This document shows, piece by piece, positions 1 through 8,184 of a stretch of DNA of 64,000 nt. The notes beneath the pieces were generated by a model. It ran no database searches, was not told the DNA's origin, and saw only the letters and a program-made list of their open reading frames with translations. Numbering within the stretch: the first letter of the stretch is position 1; every line of letters begins with the position of its first letter. This stretch comes from Ideonella sp. GTDB lineage: Bacteria > Pseudomonadota > Gammaproteobacteria > Burkholderiales > Burkholderiaceae_C. The DNA lies in the NCBI RefSeq assembly GCF_016702655.1, contig NZ_JADJDO010000038.1, forward strand, positions 1-64,000. Direction: 5' to 3'. The translations under genes and the position numbers were made by a program.

Positions 1-66
1 CCGGTTCGGGCGCGTCTCTTGCGAAACGCAAGGCCGCCCGAAGTTTTCTCAACTCCCCGCGGGCCT

Positions 67-2196
67 TCAGGTTGGTTCTGAGTGCGCCGACCGTATGCGG
101 CCATCGACCGCGCACACCGAATCTGCGAACGCGAGCACCGCGTTGAGGTCGAGTTCCCGGATCTCCGGCAGGTCGGCGAGCATCATCGACAGGCGCTGGA
201 TCAAGTTTTCGACGAGCGCGCGCGCTTTGCACAGCGCCGGGCGGCCGCGAACGCCGTCGAGCAGGGGCTGCGGCGCGTGATTGCGCGCCGCGAGCATGCC
301 CCAGCTCTGGCGCGCTCACCGCAGAGGCGAAACACCACGTCTCCGAGCACTTGACATGCACGCCGCCGAGGCCGAACATCAGCATGCTCGTCGCTTCCTG
401 CGGGGCGCGTCGCGCCGACGATCAGTTCCTGGGTCGCCGGAGACGAATTTCGGCACCTGGAAGCGCAGCGCCCCGAGGTGGCTGAGCCGACCCTGCATGT
501 CGCTCACCGCCGCACGCACGGCTTGCGCGTCGGCAAGGTCGATCGCGACGCCGCCGACATCGTTTCTGGTGGCTCGCCGCCCTGCATCGACCTTTGACGA
601 CGACCGGTAGCCGATGCTTTGCGCGGCTCTCGCGGCGCTTCCGGCGCCGTCGACGACCGCGCTCGCGGCCATCGATGCGGTAGCAGCCGAACAGCGCCGC
701 CACCTCTTCGGTTTGGGTTGGCTGCGCCCGGCGCGCAGCGCCGATTCGACGATGCTGCGCGCACGCCCGGCGTCGACGTCGTCGAACACTTTCGGCAGCT
801 TGCGGGCTGCGCGCGCAGGCGTCAGGAATGGATCGAGCGCGGCGAGGGCTCGCGCGGCCTCGCGCGGGTAGGCATAGCAGGGCACGCCGTCGCCGGCCGA
901 CCCACACAGGCGCGCTCCTGCGTCAGGTCGGTCATCAGGTTGCACACGATCGGTTTGCTGCGCTTCTTCGCCGCGGCGACGATCTCGCGCGCGATCGCCT
1001 GCGTGTCGGTGAATGACGGCGTGACGAAGTCTGGTAGGTACAGGGCGTCGATGTGTCGGGGTCGTCCTGCAGCACCTGGATCGCGGCGCGGAAGTGTTCG
1101 GCCCGGCGGTGGCAACGACTTCGAAATGACTGGTTGGTGAGCGCCGCCTGCGGCAGCAACGCGCCGCGCAGCCTCTGGACCGACGCTGCCGACAGCGGCG
1201 GCACTTCCAGCCCCGGCGACGAGCGCGTCGGTGGCGATCACCGCCGGCCCGCCCGTGTTAGCCAGGATGGCGACGCGCGGTCGCGGGATGGGCTGGGTCG
1301 AACGCCAGCGCGGCGCGCACGAGCTCGTCCCGTCGCGGAACGACAGGGATGCCCGTCTTCTCGAAGATGAGTTCGGTCGCGATGTCGACGCCGGCGAGCG
1401 ACCCGGGTGCGACGACGCGGCCTTGGCGCCCTGTTCGGTGCGCCCGGCCTTCATCGCCAGCAGCGCACGGGCTTGCGCGCCGCCAGACGTCGCTCGCGAC
1501 TGGGAGAAATCCCGCGCGGGTCGGCAAAGCCCTCGGTGTAGAGCACGACCGCGCGCGTCGCCTCGTCACCGTCGCCCAGTAGCGCGCAGGATCTCGGCGA
1601 TCGACACGTCGCACGCGTTGCCGTTGAGTGCGCGTACATGCGCAGGCCCACGCCGGTGTCGGCAAGCCCCTGCAGGATCAGGCCGCCAACGCCGCCGCTG
1701 AGCGCCGCGAGCGAAATCCCGCCCGCCTGCGGCATCGTGCTGGTGAAGTTGCAGTAGTATGCGATGCGGCATCGGTGCTGATCGTGCCCCGGCAGTTGGG
1801 CCCGAAGACGCGGATGCCGTAGCGCCCGGCCTCGGCCATGAAGGCCCTGCTGCAGGCGCGCGCCCTCTGCGCCCACCTCGTTGAAGCCGGCCGTGAGTTG
1901 ATGATCACCGCCTTGGGATTTTCCACGCATCTGCGCCATCACGCCGGGCACCTGCTCGGCGGCGACGATGATGTGCGCCAGGTCCACTTGACCCGGGATC
2001 GCGGCCACGCTGGGGTGGGGCTGCGCAGGCCGCGGATCTCGCTCGCACTCGGGTGCACCGGGTAGATGGCGCCGGTGTAAGCTTTGAAGGCCTGCAGGTT
2101 GGCGAGGATCACCGAGTGCTCCCACCGTACGCTCGCGCGCCGACTCGCCGACAACGGCCACGCCGCGCGCGGCTTGAAGAAGGCATCCAGACTCAT
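67..2196 (-). pseudogene. ADP-forming acyl-CoA synthetase, broken by many frameshifts
   Basis: Pieces in all three minus frames line up in order as one acetate-CoA ligase (ADP-forming) family protein of about 700 residues. The N-terminal CoA-binding fold begins MSLDAFFKPR at 2196, followed by ILANLQAFKAYTGAIYPVHP and FGPNCRGTISTD. A middle flavodoxin-like part carries VAILANTGGPAVIATDA. The C-terminal ATP-grasp part carries NDVGGVAIDLADAQAVRAA and ends DLPEIRELDLNAVLAF with a stop at 67. Family members make acyl-CoA from an acid, ATP and CoA. The start overlaps the stop of the upstream dehydratase remnant as ATGA, so it was the last gene of that operon. Frame changes every 100-250 bases mean no functional product as read. 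This could be true decay or poor sequence at a contig end. Confidence 0.75.
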
Positions 2197-3470
2197 ACGC
2201 GTTCCAGCAAGCTCGACAAAGGCCTCGACGTTGATCTTGGTCTGCTCGTCGGAGACACAGCGCAGGTCGTTGAGGTCGCCCGACAAAGTTACACCAGCGC
2301 GGGCACGCCTGTCTGCGCGCCCCAGGCGCTGCGGCATGCCGGCGCGGTTGTTCCGGAGTTGTAGGGGCAGGTCTTGGCGTCGTGATAGATGATGCCGTCG
2401 ATCTCGAAGCGATCCAGCATGTTCTTCAAGTAGGCCTGCTTGTAGTTCCGGCGCGGTCGATGAAGAGCTCGAGATAGGCGCGCGCCATGCTGCGGAACGG
2501 CTCCCGGCTGTCGAAGGCCGGAAAGACCCAACTGCTGCAATAGGTCGACGCCAGCACGCCTGGCGCGCAGCGAGAGGCAAACATCTGCGAGTGCTGGCGC
2601 AAACGCCCCCAGACCGGCATGCCTCCCAGTACAGGTGGCGCAACTGCTCGTTCTCTCGACCGCGCCCACGCGCCATCGGCAAACGCGCTGTTGCAGCTCG
2701 GCCAGCAGCAGCTCGTAGTAGCCGATCGCCTCGGGCGTGCCGCAAGTGCAGGCACACGGTCATTCCATGTGGATCGTGCCGTCGGAGCAGGTTGTCATCG
2801 GCGTGGGACGGTTGCGCGCCGTCTGGAGCACGTCGTGTCTCAATAACCGGCTGCAGCGGCGCGAGAGCGCCACCGTCTCGCGCACGTGGTCGATGTCGAG
2901 CCTGTTCCCGGCCACCGCCTCGAGCGTCGGCACCAGTGCCTCGATCTGGCGTGCAACGTCATCGACCAGGCCTTCGCTCACGTCGACCACGTTCTTTCTG
3001 CCTGGAGATGCCGATCGCCGGGACCTTGAGCTCCCTTCCCTTATGTACCAGTTGAACCAGTCCTGCACGTCGCGGCACTGGTTGGTGTTGTAGACCAGCA
3101 CGTCGGGCTTGGGCACCGAGGCAATGCCCGGATAGGCCTTGGACAGCGGCGTCGACTTCTTCAGGTAGGAGCCGATGTCCGAGGTCAGGTAGGAGCAGAT
3201 GTCGGGCGAATAGCCGACCGCGTTGGCCTCTGGGATCAGATCAGTCGAGTAGCGCGTCGAGCCGAGCATGGCGCCGTGGTTCTCGGGAAAGTGCACCGCA
3301 AACCCCATCGCGCGCAGCAGCTCGGCGGGCCCGACGCTGGTGCACCACGCCACCTTGCGGCTGCCCGTCGTGGCGGCCTCGTTCAGGCCGTAGAAGTAGT
3401 CGGACATGATGCGCGCCATCTGTTCGGTGGCGCGGATCTTCTTGCGTGCGGGCGGGTTGCTGGCGGTCAT
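2193..3470 (-). pseudogene. 2-hydroxyacyl-CoA dehydratase / benzoyl-CoA reductase subunit, frameshifted
   Basis: The first 190 or so codons from ATG 3470 are intact: MTASNPPARKKIRATEQMAR, then CTSVGPAELLRAMGF, HFPENHGAMLGSTRYSTDLI and NTNQCRDVQDWFNWYIREG. These match the HgdB/BcrB/BcrC family, whose conserved cysteines bind an Fe-S cluster. Beyond about 3030 the frame slips several times, but later family segments (STYCSSWVFPAFDSREPFRS, YHDAKTCPYNS, LSGDLNDLRCVSDEQTKINV) follow in order. The gene sits three bases after the activase stop and overlaps the ligase start. Only one dehydratase-type subunit is visible, whereas benzoyl-CoA reductase needs four different subunits, so the substrate is open. 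Confidence is high for the family and low for the reaction. Confidence 0.75.
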
Positions 3471-3472
3471 CT

Positions 3473-4327
3473 TCAGTCTCCTGTGGTGTGCGCGGCGCTC
3501 GTCTCGCCGGACGCTGCGGCCTCGCCGTCGATCGCGTGCAGCGCGGCGCCGACGGCGCCGACGAGCTGCGGAAATTCGGCCAGCCTTACCGGCCTTTCGA
3601 TCATCATCTCGGCCGTCATCGCGACGGATAGGCGTTGTCAGGGCCACGACGCCGCCGGTCTCGACCTGCTCGGTCAGCGAGTCCATCTCGAGCACGCGCC
3701 GGATCATCGAATAGAAGATGCCCTTGACGATGTCGCTCACCGGGCGCCCGGCGCGGATGTTCTCGAGCACCTCGGTGGCCGAGAACACGGTGCAGAAGCT
3801 CCACAACGATCATTCCGGTGGCTTCGCGCGCGAGCGCATTCCATGGTCTCGAGCGAAACGTCGAGGCGGTTGGTCATCTCCTCGAGGAAAGCACCGGTGC
3901 CGGCCGCGCACTTGCGGTTCATCTTGAAACGACAGGCGCCGGTCGGCGGCGTCGATCTTGACGACCTTGTTGTCCTGGCCGCCGATGTCGATGATCGTGA
4001 TGATCGCCTCGGGGAAATAGTGGTAGGCCCCGCGCGCCAGGCAGCCGATCTCGGTCTTGGTCTGCTCGGTGATGAAGGCGACGTTGCCGCGCCCGTAGCC
4101 GGTGGAGACGGCGTTCGCGATGTCGCCCTGCTGCGCGCCCGCCATCGCGAGGGCAGCCTCCAGGCAGGCCCGGCGGTGAGCGTGAAGTCGATGCCCGACT
4201 TGCGCACCGCACATGGCCGAGCAGGCGGCCCTGCGCATCGATGACCGCCACCTTGGTGCGCGAGGCTCCGAGGTCGAGGCCGACGTACAAGGGGGCCGCC
4301 AGAAGGGCTCAGGGACAAGGTGCTCAT
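3473..4327 (-). pseudogene. BcrD/HgdC-type ATPase (dehydratase activase), frameshifted
   Basis: The remains spell an ASKHA-fold ATPase of the BadF/BadG/BcrA/BcrD family, which uses ATP to push electrons into a 2-hydroxyacyl-CoA dehydratase or benzoyl-CoA reductase. Visible segments in order are YVGLDLGASRTKVAVIDAQG (nucleotide-binding loop), STGYGRGNVAFITEQTKTEI, TIIDIGGQDNKVVKID, KMNRKCAAGTGAFLEEMTNR (cluster-ligand Cys region), FSATEVLENIRAG and EFPQLVGAVGAALHAIDGEA, with a stop at 3473. The likely start is ATG 4327, which overlaps the preceding Rieske-type fragment by ATGA. A run of five C near 4293 breaks the frame just before YVGLDLG. At least four further shifts follow. Confidence 0.75.
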
Positions 4328-4560
4328 TGCTTCGCGGGCTGCCGCAACCGTTGGAGTGCCGTTGCTCGGAGACTAGGCGCGGGCGCGCGCTTCACGCTAG
4401 CCGCGGCTGGCAACGCTCGTCCGATTCGGGCAGAAATCTGGGCAGCCTGCAGCAGCCGGCGCAGCATGACGATGCCCTTGTCCGAGGTGACCAGGTGCTC
4501 CTCGAATGCTCGGCAATCACGCCCTGGCCCGACCATCGCCTCGACACCGTTCGGGTACAG
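4324..4560 (-). pseudogene. Rieske ring-hydroxylating oxygenase, C-terminal remnant
   Basis: The minus strand reads SGQGVIAEHS and, after a frame change, EEHLVTSDKGIVMLRRLLQ, ending at a stop at 4324. This resembles the extreme C-terminus of Rieske dioxygenase large subunits, where an RTxEHLGTSDKGI-like stretch precedes a long helix. Nothing upstream of about 4560 continues the protein, because a transposase tail on the other strand begins there. The stop overlaps the activase ATG. The assignment rests on about 35 residues and is tentative. Confidence 0.45.
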
Positions 4561-4576
4561 GCGGTGTTCACTCCTC

Positions 4577-4800
4577 GCTCATTTCCTCCCACAGCTTGCC
4601 AAGCTGCTCAAGCGAAAGTCTTTGATCTGGACCTCGAGCACTGCCCGAACTGCGGCGGCGAGCTCAAGATCATCGCCGCCATCCTGGAGCGGCCGGTGAT
4701 CGAGAAGATCCTCCACGCACCCTTGGACTGCAGGCCCGTGCGCCGCTACGCTCACCTGCGCGTGAACAGGCCCTGCAGGCGGCCTGAGCGCAGTCAACCA
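4577..4800 (+). mobile_element. Transposase C-terminal remnant (zinc-ribbon tail)
   Basis: After a frame change near 4615 the plus strand reads FLPQLAKLLKR and then VFDLDLEHCPNCGGELKIIA followed by AILERPVIEKIL. This is the typical end of IS91-like (Y2/DDE-lacking) transposases common in betaproteobacteria, with a CPNCGG zinc knuckle. No N-terminal or catalytic region is present and no terminal repeats could be seen, so it is a dead fragment. It abuts the truncated oxygenase remnant and may mark the junction that removed the rest of that operon. Confidence 0.6.
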
Positions 4801-5109
4801 CCGTCGATCGAGCGACCTGGCACCGTGGGTCGCAGGGGTCGCCTGAGTCCGAGGGTTTTCGGGCCGGGGCAATGCGGCCGCGTCGCATGGGTAAACCCGC
4901 AGACGAGCGCTGTGCTGGGCGCGTGCGCCCGGGTTCATCGCCGCTCGGCGGCTACCGTCGTTCACAAGAACCGCATTCGGAGCCTCGACAGACGGGCCCG
5001 ACTACCCCATCGTCACGGAAAAAGGGCCTTTGAACGAACCATCCCTCAGGTCCAGGCGCTGCAGTACGCCGCCATCGACAGCACATAGACCCAGGCGTTG
5101 CCGATTACC
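4801..5109. other. No intact gene seen
   Basis: About 300 bases between the transposase tail and the membrane-protein fragments. Open frames here are short, contain stops and show no recognisable family signature. It may be the outer end of the former mobile element. Confidence 0.4.
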
Positions 5110-5410
5110 GACCGCCCTGCGCGTAGCGCCGGTCGCCTTAGGTCGCCACCGCGAACAGCAGCAACACATAGGCGAAGGCCACGTCGATGACCAGCGGCGC
5201 GCCGACCATCAATCGTCCCGGCCTTCGAGGATCAGCGCCAGTGCCGCGATCAGCACGGCCCACGGCACGAACAGCGCTAGTTGAACAGCGCTAGTACGTC
5301 GCAGCACAGCGCCAGCAGGCGCTGCGCGCGCAGGCGTTCGAGCTTGGCGCTTGTCTCCAGTTCATCGGGCCTGGCGGCCGCCAGCCCTGTCCGCAGCTAT
5401 TCTGTCCGCG
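5110..5410 (-). pseudogene. Fragments of a small membrane protein and a hybrid sensor kinase N-terminus
   Basis: On the minus strand a hydrophobic stretch (LERLRAQRLLALCCDVLALF, then FVPWAVLIAALALILEGRDD) stops just before ATG 5209, which opens MVGAPLVIDVAFAYVLLLFA and then stops. The pair resembles the common arrangement of a short membrane protein followed by a histidine kinase whose N-terminus is a sodium:solute-symporter-like membrane domain. Only the first 20-odd residues of the second protein remain. Stops and frame changes show that both are dead. The family suggestion is an inference from short hydrophobic sequence. Confidence 0.3.
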
Positions 5411-5451
5411 GGCCTGGCCGGGGTCTGACGTATGCCTTGCCTTTCGGTATC

Positions 5452-6072
5452 TCAGGGCTCCAGGCCAGCCCAGCCGTAGACCTCGCGGCACATCGCCTCC
5501 ACAGACTCGGGCCGGTCCATGCCGGGCAGGTCGGGGTTGACGGCGTAGCCCTGGGCGGTGAGCAGCAGCGACAGCATGCGGTACGACGGGCGGAAGCCCG
5601 CCAACTGGTCCGGCGTCACCGGCACGGCCTGTCCCGGCCGCTGCGGATGCAGCTCGTCGCGCAGGTAGAAGGCCTCGAATCCGGCCAGGCGCCAGCGGCC
5701 GTCGCGGCGCTCGGCGCGGTACAAGAAGCGTGCATGGCTGGACAGGAAGACGTCCACACCACCCAGCGTGCCCGGGATGTCGATGGTCGCGGCCAGGCTG
5801 GCCACCGCGCGCTCGCCGTTCAGCCGCACGCCCACCGGTCCCAGCCGGTGCGTGGCCAGCACGCCGCGGCGCGCCATGTCGATCGAGCGCTCGACGAAGT
5901 CCGGCCCGGTGCCGCTGAACCAGCTCAGGCGCACGATCGAATCGGGGTGGAAGCACTCGCGCATGCGCGCCCAGCGACCGAGGTCGCGGCATTCGCGTTC
6001 TGTCAGCACCAGTTGGGTGACGGCGCTGGTGTCGGTGGCCTCGCGTACGTCCTGGGGAAGGGCGGTGCCCAT
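5452..6072 (-). CDS. SnoaL/NTF2-like protein
   Basis: A 206-residue soluble protein with the layout of the SnoaL-4 / nuclear transport factor 2 superfamily. A helical start (TQLVLTERECRDLGRWARMR) is followed by the ECFHPDSIVRLSWFSGTG turn and a beta-rich half with ARFLYRAERRDGRWRLAGFE. Family members form a cone-shaped pocket and include dehydratases, isomerases and the small subunits of ring-hydroxylating oxygenases. No catalytic residue set can be assigned. It is the first intact gene after the decayed left end. No operon partner is visible, because the next gene (brnT) diverges. The true substrate is unknown. Confidence 0.7.
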   Translation of the reverse strand: MGTALPQDVREATDTSAVTQLVLTERECRDLGRWARMRECFHPDSIVRLSWFSGTGPDFVERSIDMARRGVLATHRLGPVGVRLNGERAVASLAATIDIPGTLGGVDVFLSSHARFLYRAERRDGRWRLAGFEAFYLRDELHPQRPGQAVPVTPDQLAGFRPSYRMLSLLLTAQGYAVNPDLPGMDRPESVEAMCREVYGWAGLEP

Positions 6073-6176
6073 GCGGCGGTCTCCGGAAGGGGGCGGGGCC
6101 GCTATCGTAGCTTCTAGTCCCGAGCCCGCTTTGACTCCAGGATTTCATCAAACCTTGCCCACCGAATTCCACCTGC

Positions 6177-6205
6177 TTGATGCATCTACATTACGTATAT
6201 ACAAT
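6177..6205 (+). promoter_or_regulatory. Candidate promoter of brnTA
   Basis: TTGATG (6177-6182) and TACAAT (6200-6205) are separated by 17 bases and lie in an AT-rich patch within GC-rich DNA. A self-complementary TACGTA (6192-6197) lies in the spacer and could be part of the operator for the BrnA ribbon-helix-helix repressor. The ATG of brnT begins 7 bases after the -10 box, which predicts a leaderless or nearly leaderless transcript. Confidence 0.5.
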
Positions 6206-6211
6206 TGCCGC

Positions 6212-6487
6212 ATGGAGTTCAGTTGGTCGAAAGCGAAGCGCGCCGCGAACTTGAGGGCCCATGGGCTTGACTTCGTAGACGCTCCTCGCGTGTTCGAAGG
6301 CGCGACTTACACCTTCGAGGATGATCGGTTCTCCTACGGTGAGCAACGCTTCGTCACGCTCGGATTGCTCGCCGGCACTCCTGTCTCAATCGTTCACACG
6401 GAGACCGAACATGAAATCCGCGTCATCTCGTTCCGCAAGGCAACCACCCGTGAAGCAGAGATCTACTTCAATGAAATCCAACACTGA
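6212..6487 (+). CDS. brnT: BrnT family toxin
   Basis: A 91-residue protein of the BrnT (DUF497) family, RelE-fold ribonuclease toxins that cut mRNA and are held by the DNA-binding antitoxin BrnA. It opens MEFSWSKAKRAANLRAHGLD, the typical start with the conserved W, K and HGLDF stretch. It then has FEDDRFSYGEQRFVTLGLLA, and the C-terminal IRVISFRKATTREAEIYF carries the conserved Arg residues needed for cleavage. Length is normal. Its last 17 bases overlap brnA in another frame, as is standard for the pair. There is no Shine-Dalgarno before the ATG, in keeping with the leaderless promoter placement. Confidence 0.9.
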   Translation: MEFSWSKAKRAANLRAHGLDFVDAPRVFEGATYTFEDDRFSYGEQRFVTLGLLAGTPVSIVHTETEHEIRVISFRKATTREAEIYFNEIQH

Positions 6488-6725
6488 TTGGGCTCGCCTC
6501 AAGGCCAAGTCCGCAACGCCGACTCCGACCGACGAGCATCCTGAAGCTGACATTCGTCACATCATGCGTGGTGTCGTTCGCAGGGGTTTGCAGCCATTGC
6601 CTTCCAAGTCTTCCATCTCGCTTCGTGTCGATCAAGATGTTCTCGAGTGGTTCAAGGCGCAAGGCCCTGGCTACCAAACGCGTATCAACACTGTTCTGCG
6701 GGCGTTTCGGGATGCATCGGTCTAG
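6471..6725 (+). CDS. brnA: BrnA family antitoxin
   Basis: An 84-residue antitoxin overlapping the end of brnT. The N-terminal half (DWARLKAKSA, EADIRHIMRGVVRRG) is the toxin-binding linker. The C-terminal half (SSISLRVDQDVLEWFKAQGP then YQTRINTVLRAF) is a ribbon-helix-helix DNA-binding domain of the DUF4415 type, with the beta strand at about residues 46-52. BrnA neutralises BrnT and represses the shared promoter. Toxin first, antitoxin second is the usual brnTA order. The length and both domains look complete, so the module should be functional. Confidence 0.88.
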   Translation: MKSNTDWARLKAKSATPTPTDEHPEADIRHIMRGVVRRGLQPLPSKSSISLRVDQDVLEWFKAQGPGYQTRINTVLRAFRDASV

Positions 6726-6853
6726 CCCCGTCCAACCCCGTGTTCCAGCGTCAGGCGCGTGCCACACACTGGCTGTGCATATGACGGCTGGATCGATGCC
6801 ACGGGTTGACCGAGGTCATTGATGCGACACGGTTCCGCGAATGCAACTGCGGT

Positions 6854-7966
6854 TCAGCCGCCCCTTCGCAGTGTCTGCGACGGCAGTTCGCCGAAGCGCT
6901 GCCGGTAGTCCGCGGCAAAGCGGCCGAGGTGGCCGAAGCCCCAGCGCAGCGCCACCTCACCCACGTCGCCGTCGCCGCGTTGCAGGTCGTCGTGCGCGGC
7001 TGCGAGGCGAATCTCGCGCAGCCGCTGCATAGGCGTCACGCCGCGCCAGGACTGGAAGCCCGTGCCCAGCGTGCGGACGCTGACGCCGACGGCGCCGGCG
7101 ATGTCGGCCAGGGTCAGCGGCTGCGCCGCATGGGAGTGCATGAACTCGTCGGCGGCGCGCACATGGCGCGGTGCAAGTGGCGGCGCCGGCGCGAGCAGGC
7201 GCTCGCTGTAGTTGTGCTGGTGCTCGGTGAGCAGCGTGAGCATCGCCGCCTCTTCGAGCCGGCGGTAGACGAGCGGCGCAAAGCGCGCCGGCGGCGGCGC
7301 GCAGGCATGGTCGAGCAGCAGTTGCGCGATGCACATCCAGCGCCCGTGGGCCACGCCGCCGGGCGTCAGCACGGGCGCGAACTCGAGCGGCCGCGGCAGG
7401 CTCGCCCCGAGCAGGCTGGCGCACAGGGCCGTCATCGCCGCGACGTCGATGCGCACGTTCAGGCGCTCGCTGTCGGCGCTGAAGCGCTTGACGACGTCGC
7501 GCGTCGCCGAATCGACGACCACGAAACCGGCGCCCCCGGCACCGCCTTCGCGCCCGCTGGAAATCTCGGAATGCCCGCGGGTCTGCGTGGTCACGAGGAA
7601 GAACTGCTCGGACGCATCCTGGGCCAGTTCCACCGCGGTATTGAAGCTCAGCGACGAGAGCACCAGCGAGCCGAGCTCGCGCAGGCGCAGCTGCATCCTG
7701 AAGTCCCGATGCGGCCCCTGCAGCAGGAGCCGGTGTCGGCTGTAGATGCGCTGCAGTTCGCTCGAGGCGAGCAGCGGGTCGGCACTGCTGAACGCAGGCG
7801 CCGTCGGGCGTGCGAGCGCGTGTTGCGCCCTTTCGCCGAGCAGGGCGAGCTCGGGCAGTGCGCCAGCGGCACCGCGAGGTTGCGCACCATCGAGGTTCAG
7901 CATGGTTGCGTGCAAGTTGGCGAGCGAAGTGCCAGACCCCCGGATGGCCCGGCGACGTCCGGGCAC
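6854..7966 (-). CDS. AraC family transcriptional regulator
   Basis: A protein of up to 370 residues; an internal ATG gives about 349. The C-terminal 100 residues form a double helix-turn-helix of the AraC/XylS type: ADEFMHSHAAQPLTLADIAG, GVSVRTLGTGFQSWRGVTPM, QRLREIRLAAAHDDL and VALRWGFGHLGRFAADYRQR. The N-terminal part (RDFRMQLRLRELGSLVLSSL, FFLVTTQTRGHSEIS) matches the AraC-binding-like domain of regulators that sense aromatic or small organic ligands. It stands alone: brnTA converges on it, and the hydrolase gene at 8185 diverges across a REP-like repeat. Its target cannot be read from the sequence. Confidence 0.85.
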   Translation of the reverse strand: MPGRRRAIRGSGTSLANLHATMLNLDGAQPRGAAGALPELALLGERAQHALARPTAPAFSSADPLLASSELQRIYSRHRLLLQGPHRDFRMQLRLRELGSLVLSSLSFNTAVELAQDASEQFFLVTTQTRGHSEISSGREGGAGGAGFVVVDSATRDVVKRFSADSERLNVRIDVAAMTALCASLLGASLPRPLEFAPVLTPGGVAHGRWMCIAQLLLDHACAPPPARFAPLVYRRLEEAAMLTLLTEHQHNYSERLLAPAPPLAPRHVRAADEFMHSHAAQPLTLADIAGAVGVSVRTLGTGFQSWRGVTPMQRLREIRLAAAHDDLQRGDGDVGEVALRWGFGHLGRFAADYRQRFGELPSQTLRRGG

Positions 7967-8002
7967 TCGCCGGGCATGGTAACCGAGGCGGACCCCTGGT
8001 GC

Positions 8003-8091
8003 CCCTCACCCCGACCCTCTCCCCCGAGTACGGGGGAGAGGGAGCCAGGCTCGCTCCCTCTCCCGCCTGCGGGAGAGGGTCGGGGTGAGGG
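8003..8091. repeat. REP-like intergenic inverted repeat
   Basis: A perfect 21-base inverted repeat (8003-8023 and 8071-8091, beginning CCCTCACCCCGACCCTCTCC) encloses two smaller palindromes around 8019-8038 and 8055-8078. The whole block can fold into a long cruciform. It lies between two divergent genes and resembles the BIME/REP elements scattered in betaproteobacterial genomes. Confidence 0.8.
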
Positions 8092-8184
8092 CGGGACTAG
8101 TGATCACTCACCAATTCGCTGCTTGCATGCAAGTGCGGTCGCAGACCATAGTGCGGCATCCCACTCAGCGCGCAAAGCTGCACG

